Origin: Polaribacter marinus
GTDB lineage: Bacteria > Bacteroidota > Bacteroidia > Flavobacteriales > Flavobacteriaceae
NCBI RefSeq assembly: GCF_022662535.1
Contig: NZ_JAKQYM010000008.1
Span: forward strand, 116,063-180,062
Length of the DNA: 64,000 nucleotides
Direction of reading: 5' to 3'
This document shows, piece after piece, positions 44,172 through 54,000 of the stretch; position 1 is the first letter of the stretch, and each line of letters opens with the position of its first letter. The position numbers and the translations under genes were made by a program. The notes under the pieces were generated by a model that saw only the letters and a list, made by a program, of their open reading frames with translations, had not been told where the DNA came from and ran no database searches.

Positions 44172-45443
44172 TTATAATCCTGTTGCGGTAGATTTCAAAC
44201 CTCTTTCTTTAATTAATTCATTTCTTACCTCTAAATTCCTGAATGCTAAAATAGGATCTATAGCTCCATCATTTCTTAATCTGGCTTCTGCTAAAATTGT
44301 TTTAACATCTGTATTAAAAGCATCCTGTAAGATTCGTTGTGCTTCTACCACATCGTTATTTAATTGCGCACTCTCTAGTGCTTCTTGATCTATTAGCAAT
44401 GCTTTTGCATAAGCCGTTTCTATAGCCTCTATGGACTGAATTAAATCTTCTAAAGGATCTTTTAAATTATGACTTGCATCAATCATCCATGCAGGAATTG
44501 GGTTGTTTGAAGAATTATTTTCCATTCCAAAAACCAATTCGTTAAAAATTAAAAATAACTGATACGGTTTGATTACACCAACACTTAAATCATCATCACC
44601 ATATTTACTATCATTAAAATGAAAACCACCTAACATACCTCTTGTCATAAGAGTAGCAACAATGTGTTCTATATTTGTATTTGGTAAATGATGCCCTAAA
44701 TCTACCAAAGTATAGGCTTGCTCTCCTAAATCTTTAGCCAACATATGTGAGGTTCCCCAATCTTGAATCACCATTGAATAGAAATTTGGTTCGTAAGGTT
44801 TGTACTCTATAAACAATTTCCAATCGGATGGTAAATGCGCATATATTTCTTTTAAACTTGACAATGTATTTTCAAAAGCACGTCTAAAGTTTAATTGCCC
44901 CGGAAAGTTTGAGCCATCTGCTAACCATATTGTTAAAGATTTAGAGCCTAGTGCCACACCATAATCAATTACTTGTTTGTTATGAGCAACAGCTTGATCT
45001 CTTACTTTTTTATCTGTATGGCATAGAGATCCAAATTTATAACTATGTTCTTGACCTTCTTGATCTTGAAATGTATTGGAGTTCATTGCATCAAATTGAA
45101 TGCCTAAACTTTTTGCTTTTGCTTTAATCGCTTCTGCATCTTTAGGAATGTCCCAAGGGATGTGTAATGAAACGGCATTTGCAGATTTAGTTAAAGTATT
45201 TATAACACCAATATCTTCTAATTTCTGTTCTAAATTACTAGGTTCGCCACCAAAACCAAATTTTCCAAAACGAGTACCTCCTGCACCTAAAGCCCAACTT
45301 GGTATTGCTATATTATAATTTGAAATTGTATCAATAACTTGCTCAATATTCTTGTGCTTTTTTGATAAACTTGTTAAGTTCTCTTTATGCTCAACTAATA
45401 AATTTTTATTAAATGTGGCTATTTGTTTTTTATCTATTTGCAT
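44172..45443 (-). CDS. rhaI: L-rhamnose isomerase (RhaI type)
   Basis: A 423-residue TIM-barrel sugar isomerase. Typical segments are IPSWALGAGGTRFGKF, HIPWDIPKDAEAIKAKAKSLGIQFDAMNSN, LGEQAYTLVDLGHHLPNT and GMLGGFHFNDSKYGDDDL, in which metal-binding acids and histidines sit. This is the RhaI form of L-rhamnose isomerase, not the enterobacterial RhaA form. It converts L-rhamnose to L-rhamnulose in the cytosol. It lies between rhaB and rhaEW in one unit. Confidence 0.9.
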   Translation of the reverse strand: MQIDKKQIATFNKNLLVEHKENLTSLSKKHKNIEQVIDTISNYNIAIPSWALGAGGTRFGKFGFGGEPSNLEQKLEDIGVINTLTKSANAVSLHIPWDIPKDAEAIKAKAKSLGIQFDAMNSNTFQDQEGQEHSYKFGSLCHTDKKVRDQAVAHNKQVIDYGVALGSKSLTIWLADGSNFPGQLNFRRAFENTLSSLKEIYAHLPSDWKLFIEYKPYEPNFYSMVIQDWGTSHMLAKDLGEQAYTLVDLGHHLPNTNIEHIVATLMTRGMLGGFHFNDSKYGDDDLSVGVIKPYQLFLIFNELVFGMENNSSNNPIPAWMIDASHNLKDPLEDLIQSIEAIETAYAKALLIDQEALESAQLNNDVVEAQRILQDAFNTDVKTILAEARLRNDGAIDPILAFRNLEVRNELIKERGLKSTATGL

Positions 45444-45464
45444 AATTTTAGTTTTAAAAGCTAA

Positions 45465-47564
45465 TTACCTTACAAAAGCATTTGCCATTCCTCCATCAAC
45501 ATTAATGATATTTCCAGTACTTTTATTTAAAATTGCAACTAACGAAAATACCCCATTGGCAATATCTGCAGGGTAAATAATTTCGTTTAGTAAGTTTCTT
45601 TTAGCATAATGCGCAGGTAATTCTTCTACTGTAATCCCATACGCTTTGGCACGTCCTTCTGCCCATTCGCCTTCCCAAATTTTACTACCAACAATAACAC
45701 CATCTGGATTTACAACATTTACTCTTATTTTATCCGCTCCTAATTCTGCAGCTAATAATCTAGACATATGTTGTTGCGCTGCTTTTGCTGTTCCATACCC
45801 CACATTATTAGGTCCTGAAACTAATCCATTTTTACTCGCAATATTTACAATATCTCCCCCAAAATTTTGCTTTCTTAAAATAGCAACTCCTTGTTTTGCT
45901 AACTCAAACTGGCCTTTTACTAAAACGTTTTGTAAAATATCCCAATCTTTATCAGTGGTTTCTTCTAGTGGTTTTGAAATTGCCAAACCTGCACTATGAA
46001 CCACAATATCCACTCCACCAAAAGCTAAACATGCTTGTTTATAAGTATTTGCAATTGAATTGCTATCAGTAACATCACCTTGAACATAAATGGCTGTATC
46101 ACCTTTGTAAGTAGCAACTGCTTCTTTTAATCTTTCTTCAGACAAATCTGCAAGTACAACATTGGCTCCTTCGGCAGCTAATTTATCGGCAATTGCCTTT
46201 CCAATTCCACCACCAGCACCAGTAACTAAAGCTACTTTTCTAGATAGTGGTTGCTCTTTTGGCATACGTTGTAATTTGGCTTCTTCTAACAACCAATACT
46301 CAATATCAAAAGCCTCCTGACGAGGCAATGATGTATATTCTGAAATCGCTTCAGCGCCACGCATTACATTGATTGCATTGATATAAAACTCACTTGCTAC
46401 ACGAGCTGTTTGTTTGTTTTTTGCAAAACTAAACATCCCTACACCAGGATATAAAATAATTACTGGGTTTGCATCTCTTATTGCAGGACTTGTTTGATTT
46501 TTACACGTTTCATAATACTGTTCGTACTCTTTTCTATAAACATCAAACGCTGGTTCTAATTTTTTAAGAATGGCATCGGTATCATTTATATCATCAGATG
46601 AATCTAAGTTTAATACTAAAGGTTGAATTTTAGTTCTTAAAAAGTGGTCTGGGCATGAAGTTCCCATAGGAGCCAAACGTTGTAAATCTTTACTATTAAT
46701 GTACTCTAAAACTTTATCATCATCTGTAAAATGACCAATCATTCTATTTTCAGAAGAACATAAGCCCCTTAAAAGTGGTGCTAAAATTGCAGCTTTTTCT
46801 AATCGTTCTTCTTTCGGTAAACTTTCAATAATTTTTCCGCCAAAAACCGCACCATTTTCTATAATTTTATTTTCGATGTAAATAGATGCTTGTTCAATAA
46901 CTTCTAAGCTATTCACATAACATTCATAAGAAGTATCTCCCCAGGTAAATAAACCGTGACTTCCTAAAACTATTCCACGGATTCCTGGATTATCTTTTAA
47001 GCATTTCTCTAACATTAGCCCAAGTTCAAAACCTGGTTTTTTCCAAGGCACCCACCCCATAGTATCTCCCCAAATTTCTTTGGTAATCTTTTCACTATCT
47101 TTTGCTGCAGCTACTGCAATTAATGCATCAGGATGTAAATGATCAATATGTTTAAAAGGCAACAAACCATGCAATGGTGTATCAATAGATGGCGCTTTAC
47201 TGTTTAAATCATAAATACAATGATTAAAAAGCGCTACCATTTCATCTTCATACTCAACACCTTTATATACTTTTTTTAAATCTCGTAAACGCTCTGTGTA
47301 CAAACCTGCAATACCACTTCTGTCTAAAGTTCCGATATCACCACCAGAACCTTTTACCCACATTACTTCAACATCTTTGTTTGTTAACGGGTCTTTTTCT
47401 ATCGTTTTACAACTTGTGTTTCCTCCTCCGTAATTGGTAATTCTAAGGTCACTCCCAAGAATGTTAGAACGATATAAAAACTGTGCTACTTCATCATTTT
47501 TTATTTGTGCTACTTTTTTTTCATCCCAGAGATCATTAACGTAACGATATTTCTTTATTGACAT
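45465..47564 (-). CDS. rhaEW: Bifunctional L-rhamnulose-1-phosphate aldolase / L-lactaldehyde dehydrogenase
   Basis: A 699-residue protein when started at the ATG at 47564, whose product begins MSIKKYRYVNDLWDEKK; the frame is open 21 codons further, but homologues in this family start here. Residues about 1-420 are a class II aldolase domain (LHGLLPFKHIDHLHPD and GSHGLFTWGDT supply metal-binding histidines), and about 435-699 an SDR domain with TGAGGGIGK and YGTAKAAQ. This is the RhaEW architecture, splitting rhamnulose 1-phosphate and oxidising L-lactaldehyde to lactate. It heads the rhaEW-rhaI-rhaB-lldD unit, whose promoter carries the shared 37-bp element. Confidence 0.92.
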   Translation of the reverse strand: MSIKKYRYVNDLWDEKKVAQIKNDEVAQFLYRSNILGSDLRITNYGGGNTSCKTIEKDPLTNKDVEVMWVKGSGGDIGTLDRSGIAGLYTERLRDLKKVYKGVEYEDEMVALFNHCIYDLNSKAPSIDTPLHGLLPFKHIDHLHPDALIAVAAAKDSEKITKEIWGDTMGWVPWKKPGFELGLMLEKCLKDNPGIRGIVLGSHGLFTWGDTSYECYVNSLEVIEQASIYIENKIIENGAVFGGKIIESLPKEERLEKAAILAPLLRGLCSSENRMIGHFTDDDKVLEYINSKDLQRLAPMGTSCPDHFLRTKIQPLVLNLDSSDDINDTDAILKKLEPAFDVYRKEYEQYYETCKNQTSPAIRDANPVIILYPGVGMFSFAKNKQTARVASEFYINAINVMRGAEAISEYTSLPRQEAFDIEYWLLEEAKLQRMPKEQPLSRKVALVTGAGGGIGKAIADKLAAEGANVVLADLSEERLKEAVATYKGDTAIYVQGDVTDSNSIANTYKQACLAFGGVDIVVHSAGLAISKPLEETTDKDWDILQNVLVKGQFELAKQGVAILRKQNFGGDIVNIASKNGLVSGPNNVGYGTAKAAQQHMSRLLAAELGADKIRVNVVNPDGVIVGSKIWEGEWAEGRAKAYGITVEELPAHYAKRNLLNEIIYPADIANGVFSLVAILNKSTGNIINVDGGMANAFVR

Positions 47565-47707
47565 TTGTTGGTGGTTTTTATAAATTAAAATACATTTAAT
47601 AAGGTTCTTATTAAAAACAGTTTTCACTCGTTTTGTGTGAAATAAAATGCAACTTTCTTTTAATAAAGAACCTCATTTTAAACGAGAGTAAAAACTTTTG
47701 ACAATTT

Positions 47708-47802
47708 CAAAAATACATAAATAGGCAACAATTCTACGCCTTAAATACTACCGGAACCACATAAAAGGCAAATAAAACAAGCAATTAAGCAGATCGTATA
47801 AA
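47708..47802 (-). promoter_or_regulatory. Promoter 3 of the large locus (rhamnose unit) with shared 37-bp element
   Basis: The -7 box TATTTTTG (minus strand 47715-47708) is 144 bp before the chosen rhaEW start. The 37-bp element covers 47802-47766 and starts TTTATACGATCTGCTT on the minus strand. The spacing between its 16-bp core and the -7 box is 71 bp, against 72 bp at the other two sites. Confidence 0.65.
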
Positions 47803-47970
47803 ACAGGAAGTTTTGCGAAATAAAAGTATAAAATTGAACTTACCAACAGGAAATTTAGAGTAAGATATCCTTAAAAAAGTAAGGTTATAATTATCCTCTA
47901 ATTTTAGATGTATGAGAATACGAATTACTTTCATCGCAAGATTTTGATTTTAGAATAATTTATCAACAAA

Positions 47971-48001
47971 AAAAACCTCCAATTTATCATTGAAGGTTTT
48001 T
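47971..48001. terminator. Hairpin with T-run, possible terminator
   Basis: The arms AAAAACCTCCAA (47971-47982) and TTGAAGGTTTTT (47990-48001) pair except for one base, around a 7-nt loop, with A- and T-runs on the outer sides. No gene ends close to it, so it may be a remnant of a lost gene. Confidence 0.5.
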
Positions 48002-48009
48002 ATTAAATA

Positions 48010-48127
48010 TTGGGGGACCATTTGTTCCGCCATAAATTTATTAGGGTAAAAGAATAGCTTTCTACAAATTTACACCTTAAAAAGATATATTTGTAAAAAA
48101 AACAAGGTAGTATTTGGGTAGTATTTG
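48010..48127. repeat. Unusual segment with 11-bp tandem repeat, possible recombination remnant
   Basis: GGTAGTATTTG occurs twice directly in tandem (48106-48116 and 48117-48127). About 90 bp to its left is the GC-richer string TGGGGGACCATTTGTTCCGCC, unlike the AT-rich surroundings. Such tandem strings accompany tyrosine-recombinase sites in some flavobacteria, but no integrase gene is present. Confidence 0.3.
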
Positions 48128-48285
48128 ATTGTTTTTAGCTATAAAACAGGTGTTTTATAATTATTTACAAATAAATTCCAATCAAAAAATAATTAAAAAA
48201 GTATTCCCTTTTTTTTAAGCAATATTTCTACTTTGACATAGAAGTGCTATTTTTATTTTATCTTGCCTTTGCTAAATATTTTTAC

Positions 48286-49371
48286 TTGAAAAGAGTTATT
48301 GTTTCTGTTACCACTGATTTATCTACTGACCAACGCGTTGCAAAAGTTTGTACAACTTTACATACTGCTGGTTACAATATTTTATTAGTTGGAAGAAAAC
48401 AAAAAAACAGCTTAAAAATAGAAAGAAACTACAAAACTAAGCGTATAAAACTACTTTTTAATAAAGGCTTTTTATTTTATGCAGAATACAACTTTAGGCT
48501 TTTTTTTCTTTTACTTTTTTCTAAAAAAGACATTTTGCTTTCTAACGATTTAGACACTTTACTAGCCAACTTTCTTGTTAGTAAAATACAGCAAAAACCC
48601 ATTGTTTTTGATAGTCATGAATTATTTTCTGAAACTCCAGAATTGGTAAATAAGCCTTCTATTAAACAATTTTGGTTAAGTCTAGAAAGATTGATGATTC
48701 CTAAACTTAAAAACAACTATACTGTTTGTAAAAGTATTGCTGATTTTTACTCTGAAAAATATAATTCAGAGTTTAAGATTATTAAAAACCTGCCATTACA
48801 AAAAGAACTGAAACCCTCTCATTTTCCTTTTCAAGTAAATGATAAAAAAGTAATTCTATATCAAGGTTCCGTAAATATTGGTAGAGGACTAGAATTAATG
48901 ATTGAAGCAGTACAACATTTGCCGAATTGTATTTTTGTAATTGCAGGCTCTGGAGATATTCTTGATCGTTTACAAAAAGAAACTATTGCTAAAAAAATAG
49001 AGGATAAAGTTAAATTCTTAGGGAAAATCGATCCAAAAAAACTACACAATATTACACCATTGGCAGCTATTGGAATAAGTTTAGAAGAAGATTTAGGCTT
49101 AAATTACAGGTTTGCATTGCCCAATAAAATTTTCGATTATATACAGGCTCAAGTTCCTGTTTTAGTTTCTAATTTACCCGAAATGAAACAAGTGATTCTA
49201 AATTATAATGTAGGTGAAATCGCATTAAATAGAAATCCAAAAATAATAGCAGATCAAATTAAAAAGATGCTTAAAAAAGACTTTTCTAAAGCATTACAAA
49301 AAGCGAAAAATGATTTGATTTGGGAAAATCAAGAAGAAGAATTAATTGGTATTTTTAAGAACTTGGTGTAA
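48286..49371 (+). CDS. GT4-type glycosyltransferase
   Basis: A protein of 361 residues when started at the TTG at 48286 (product LKRVIVSVTTDLSTDQRVAKV), which is where relatives start. The frame is open from a GTG at 48244, but a promoter-like TACTTTG at 48229-48235 would leave that start leaderless. The Rossmann-type C-terminal half has KVILYQGSVNIGRGLELMIEA and NKIFDYIQAQVPVLVSN, the sugar-nucleotide-binding pattern of GT4 enzymes. The acceptor is unknown. The 3' end overlaps the converging GT2 gene by 30 bp. It belongs to the core flank, not to the sugar locus. Confidence 0.82.
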   Translation: MKRVIVSVTTDLSTDQRVAKVCTTLHTAGYNILLVGRKQKNSLKIERNYKTKRIKLLFNKGFLFYAEYNFRLFFLLLFSKKDILLSNDLDTLLANFLVSKIQQKPIVFDSHELFSETPELVNKPSIKQFWLSLERLMIPKLKNNYTVCKSIADFYSEKYNSEFKIIKNLPLQKELKPSHFPFQVNDKKVILYQGSVNIGRGLELMIEAVQHLPNCIFVIAGSGDILDRLQKETIAKKIEDKVKFLGKIDPKKLHNITPLAAIGISLEEDLGLNYRFALPNKIFDYIQAQVPVLVSNLPEMKQVILNYNVGEIALNRNPKIIADQIKKMLKKDFSKALQKAKNDLIWENQEEELIGIFKNLV

Positions 49372-50214
49372 ATAACTTAATCTGAACAGTTGTAAAAAGA
49401 ACAATGACGATTTGTTAATGGCTAAGCTCTCTAATTTCTTTGATCTTTTATTTAAAAGAAAAACGAGACCAAAGCGTTTTAATTTAAAATAAGTAGCAGT
49501 TAAAGTAGTATCTTCTTTTAAAATTTTTTTCTCTGAAATTAAAAAAACTAAATTTTTAATTGCCTGTTTTGTCTTTTCAATAAACACAGTATTTTCATCA
49601 ATTCCTAGATGAAAAACAGGGTTATTAATATGCTTAATTTTTATATTTCTCTTTTCTAATTCTTTACTAAAAAGCAAATCTTCATAACCATATTTAATTA
49701 AATTTTCATCAAATTGTAAATGGTGAAACATTTCTTTTTTAATCAAAAAATTTCCTGTGAAAAAATATTTATAGGAGTTTTTATTTCTTATATCCGCAGA
49801 AAACTCTTCTCTTTTCTTTCCTAATTTCCAACGTAATTTAGAAGTGTCTATACCATCTTTATAAGCTATTCCCCCAATTAAAACATTAACTTTATCTAGA
49901 TTAGAAATGTAGTTTTCTATAAACTTATCCGACACAGGAAAAACATCAGCATCTAAAAACAATAATGAATCGTAAGTTGCTTTACGAGCCAACAAATTTC
50001 TTAAACTACTTCTACCAATGTTTTTAGAAAGTGTTGTAAAAGAACAATTTTTGTAAGAATTTAACTGCTCGTTTTTAATATTTCGCTCAGACACAGAGGC
50101 ATCATCAATACAAATAATTTCAAAAGGAATTGAAGCTTTTTCTAATTGAGTATAGAGTTTTTTTACCAATAAACGTATATCCCAATTATATGTAGCAACT
50201 AAAACCGAAAGCAT
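49342..50214 (-). CDS. GT2-family glycosyltransferase
   Basis: A 290-residue protein with the GT-A start MLSVLVATYNWDIRLLVKKL, IEIICIDDAS-like sequence (FEIICIDDAS) and the DxD-type LFLDADVF at about 92-99. Its start overlaps the stop of the FtsE-type gene by one base. It probably transfers a sugar to a cell-envelope acceptor; the substrate cannot be told. The last 30 bp overlap the end of the converging GT4 gene. Confidence 0.85.
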   Translation of the reverse strand: MLSVLVATYNWDIRLLVKKLYTQLEKASIPFEIICIDDASVSERNIKNEQLNSYKNCSFTTLSKNIGRSSLRNLLARKATYDSLLFLDADVFPVSDKFIENYISNLDKVNVLIGGIAYKDGIDTSKLRWKLGKKREEFSADIRNKNSYKYFFTGNFLIKKEMFHHLQFDENLIKYGYEDLLFSKELEKRNIKIKHINNPVFHLGIDENTVFIEKTKQAIKNLVFLISEKKILKEDTTLTATYFKLKRFGLVFLLNKRSKKLESLAINKSSLFFLQLFRLSYLHQVLKNTN

Positions 50215-50900
50215 TAAACAGTAGCTTGTTGTGCAACTTCAAACAAATCTCCTCCTTCGCACTTTAAGGTTTTTTGTTTAAACTTTACAATTAATTGATA
50301 ATCATGCGTAGCCATTAAAATGGTTTTTCCACTTTTATGAATGTCATTTAAAAGCTCCATTACTTCTAATGAAGTTTTCGGGTCTAAATTACCTGTTGGT
50401 TCATCTGCCAAAATTAACTCCGGATCATTTAACAAAGCTCTTGCAATAGCTATTCTTTGCTGCTCTCCTCCAGAAAGTTCGAACGTATTCTTATAATATT
50501 GTTCTTGCATCCCAACTTTCTGCAAAACTTCATTAATTTTAGACTTAATTTCTTCTTTATTTTTCCACCCTGTTGCCTTTAAAACAAACTTTAGGTTTTC
50601 AAAAACAGTTCTATCGTTTAATAATTTAAAGTCCTGAAAAACAATACCAATTTTTCTTCTTAAAAAAGGAATTTCTTTTTCTTTCAAACCCTTTAAATCA
50701 AAACCAACAATTGAGCCAGTACCTTTTTGTAAGTTTAAATCTCCATACAAGGTTTTCATTAAACTACTTTTTCCGCTTCCCGTTTTTCCTATTAAATAGT
50801 AAAAATCCCCTTTAAATATAGTTAAATTCACCTTAGACAAGACTAAATTATCTCGTTGATAAATATCAGCATTTTCTAAATGTAAGACAGGTTTTTCCAT
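50214..50900 (-). CDS. ftsE: FtsE-type ABC transporter ATP-binding protein
   Basis: 228 residues from the chosen ATG at 50900 (MEKPVLHLENADIYQ); the frame is open 20 codons further, but this start fits the family size. The Walker A GKTGSGKSS, the signature LSGGEQQR, the Walker B ILADEPTG and the switch ATHD are all present. Length and sequence fit FtsE, the ATPase that controls peptidoglycan hydrolysis at the septum with FtsX. ftsX is not adjacent, so a general ABC ATPase cannot be excluded. The stop overlaps the GT2 start by one base. Confidence 0.82.
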   Translation of the reverse strand: MEKPVLHLENADIYQRDNLVLSKVNLTIFKGDFYYLIGKTGSGKSSLMKTLYGDLNLQKGTGSIVGFDLKGLKEKEIPFLRRKIGIVFQDFKLLNDRTVFENLKFVLKATGWKNKEEIKSKINEVLQKVGMQEQYYKNTFELSGGEQQRIAIARALLNDPELILADEPTGNLDPKTSLEVMELLNDIHKSGKTILMATHDYQLIVKFKQKTLKCEGGDLFEVAQQATV

Positions 50901-51064
50901 AAAATAACTAGTTTCTACAAACTTAGAAGTTTCTAACGATTTTTTTACTATGAATTGCAAACAATTCTTATTTTTGATACAAAATATTTTACTTTTTTTT
51001 TCTTTATCTATCCAACAAAATAAAAAAAAGTGCGTTATTCATTTTGAGCATCAAAAATAATTGT

Positions 51065-54000
51065 ATGAAGTTTGTTTATAATAGAAAACTATTTCTATTC
51101 ATTTTTTCTTTTTTTATTTCTACTCTGGTTTTTTGTCAGCAATCTATTATTGATGCTAGCATTTTAACCGATTTTAATAACGCCCTAAGTTTATTTAACA
51201 ATAAATCTTATGCGGCAGCTCAAAAAACTTTTGTTAAAGTTAAAGAAAATGCAATCCCTAATTCTAACCTAAAAGCAGATGCATCTTATTATGATGCAAT
51301 GTGTGCTGTAAAATTAAATCAAACCGAAGCAGATAAAAAAGTATTGAATTTTGTTGAAGAAAATCCAACTAGCAACAAGAAAAACAAAGCTTTTTTTAAT
51401 GTTGGGAATTATTATTTTGCCAACAAAAAAGCCGCTTATTCTTTAAAATGGTTTCAGAAAGTTAATGCCGATCAACTCTCTAAAGAGAATAGAAAAGAGT
51501 TGAATTTTAAAATGGGATATTGTTTTTTAACAACTAAAAACTTAACGCTTGCTAAAGAACGTTTTTTACCGTTAATTAACGATGCAAAATACGGTAACGA
51601 CTCAAGATATTACTATGGCTATATTGCCTACAAACTAGAAGATTATGGCATTGCCGAATCTACTTTAAAAGAAATTGCTGATAACGAATCTTACAGAGCA
51701 GAAATTTCATATTATTTATTAGACATCAGTTTTAAAGCAGGAAAGTTTAAACGATGTATAGATGTTGGAACTAAATTAATTGGTACTGTTAGACAGAAAG
51801 AACAATCTGAGATTTCTAAAATTATTGGAGAAAGTTATTTTAACTTAAAACAATACAAAGAAGCCATTCCTTATTTAAAAGGTTATAAAGGAAAAAAAGG
51901 AAAATGGAATAATACCGATTTTTACCAATTAGGATATGCCTATTTTAAACAAAATGATTTTGAAAATGCCATTAATTACTTTAATAAAATCATAGATGAA
52001 AAAAATGCTATTGCACAAAATGCTTACTACCATTTAGGAGAATGTTACTTAAATTTAGAGCAAAAAACAGAGGCTCTAAATGCATTTAAAACAGCTTCTG
52101 AAATGGACTTTAGTGAAGATATTCAGCAAGATGCCGCATTAAATTATGCCAAATTAAGTTACGAAGAAGGAAATCCTTTTAGAAATGTTTCTGATATATT
52201 ACAAGAATATTTAAAAAAATATCCAAAATCTAAAGCGTATAATGAAATTAATGAACTCGTTGTTTCTTCATTCATTCATCAACAAAATTATAAGGGTGCT
52301 CTAGAGCTTTTATCTAAAAAAAAATCTGAAGAAAATATCGCCTTAGCACTAGAAGTTAGTTTGTACAGAGGAATTCAGTTATTCAACAATAAAAAACTTA
52401 AAGAAGCACTCCCTTTTTTCACAGAAAGCAAGAAATCAGAAAGCCCAGAAATTAATCAAAAAGCACAATATTGGGAAGCAGAAACCCTTTATAGATTAGA
52501 GAATTACAAAGAAGCTTTAACAAAGTTCATTATTTTAAACAAATTCTTAAACTCTAAAAAAGACAAAGATTTTGTATTGGTAGAATACAATATTGGTTAC
52601 AGTTATTTTCAATTAAAAGAATATGAAAAAGCAGCAGATGCATTTGAAAATTTCCTAAAAACAGAGGCTATTGAAAACGACGTAAAAGATGATGCTAGAA
52701 TACGTTTGGGAGATAGTTATTTTGCGACAAGAAATTATACAAAAGCAATTGATTCTTACAAAAATGTTGTAGACGAAATTGGTTCTAAAGCAGATTATGC
52801 CCAATATCAAATAGGGATGAGTTATGGCTTTTTAAACAATCATGAAGCCAAAATAAAAGCATTGACAAATGTTGTGAATGAATATCAAATTTCTTCTTTA
52901 AAAGATGATGCTTTGTATCAATTGGCAAACACATACACAAAACTAAAAGACAATGAAAAAGCACATTTAGCTTACGATAGATTACTAGAAAAACATCCTA
53001 AGAGTGTGTTTTTACCAAAAGCTTTAGTAAGACAGGGGCTATTGTACTATAACGATAACGATAATGAAAAAGCTTTAAAAAAATTCAAACTAACCACAAG
53101 TAAATTTCCTAATTCTCCAGACGCTTTTGAAGCTGTTGCCAATGCACGTAACATTTATATTGACAATGGTAATTTAGATGAATATTTAAAATGGATTAAG
53201 ACCTTAAAATTCATCAATATTACAAATTCTGACATTGACAATACTACTTTTGCCGTTGCAGAGAAAAAATATTTTGAATCTAGAGATGGTAATGAAATTG
53301 TAAACAGTTTGTTTAAATATATTAGAACTTTTCCAGAAGGAATTCATAAACTTAAAGCCAACTTTTATTTAGGTGAAATCTATTTTAAAGTTAAAGAATT
53401 TGAAAAGGCAATACCTAGCTATAAAGTAGTCTTAGAAGAAGAACAAAACGAATTTAGTGAAGAATCTTTAAACAAATTGTCTCAAATCTATTTACAAAAA
53501 GAAGATTTTAGCAATGCACTTCCTTTATTAGACAGGCTAGAACAAGAAGCATATACGACAGAAAATGTACTTTTTGCTCAGAGTAATTTAATGAAAGGTT
53601 ATTATGAAACCGAAGCTTATGATTTTGCTATAGAATACGCCAAAAAGATTTTATCAAGAGACAAACTAGATCTAAGTTTAGAACACGATGCCAAAATAAT
53701 AATAGCTAGAGCTTCCTATAAAAATGAGGACTTTATTACCTCTGAAGAATATTATACGGAAATAGAAAGAATTGCAAATGGCGAATTAAAAGCAGAAGCA
53801 CTGTATTATAGTGCGCTTTTCAAAAATCAACAAAAAGATTATGAAGCCTCTAATAAAGTTGTTCAAAAATTAATTGCGGACTACTCTGCTTACAAATATT
53901 GGGCAGTAAAAAGTTATGTAATAATGGGTAAAAATTATTACGGATTAAAAGATGTTTATCAGGCAACTTTTGTGTTAGAAAACATCATTAAAAACTTTAA

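Larger units (their letters stand above)
47565..48285. other. Boundary region between the locus and the core genome
   Basis: This 721-bp gap separates the minus-strand rhamnose genes from the plus-strand glycosyltransferase gene. It contains promoter 3, a hairpin at 47971-48001 and an unusual segment with a tandem repeat at 48106-48127, each listed separately. No further coding frame was seen. Confidence 0.5.

Noticed and set aside
14837..47564. Ulvan or alginate as the substrate
   Set aside because: No sulfatase or PL24/PL25/PL28-type genes for ulvan; the rhamnose genes and GH88 are not expected for alginate alone.
47565..47627. Twenty-one-codon extension of the rhaEW frame
   Set aside because: The extension has no family match, and the MSIKKYRYVNDLW start fits family members.
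48244..48285. GTG start 14 codons upstream of the chosen glycosyltransferase start
   Set aside because: A promoter-like TACTTTG at 48229-48235 would leave this start leaderless, and relatives begin at the KRVIVSVT segment.
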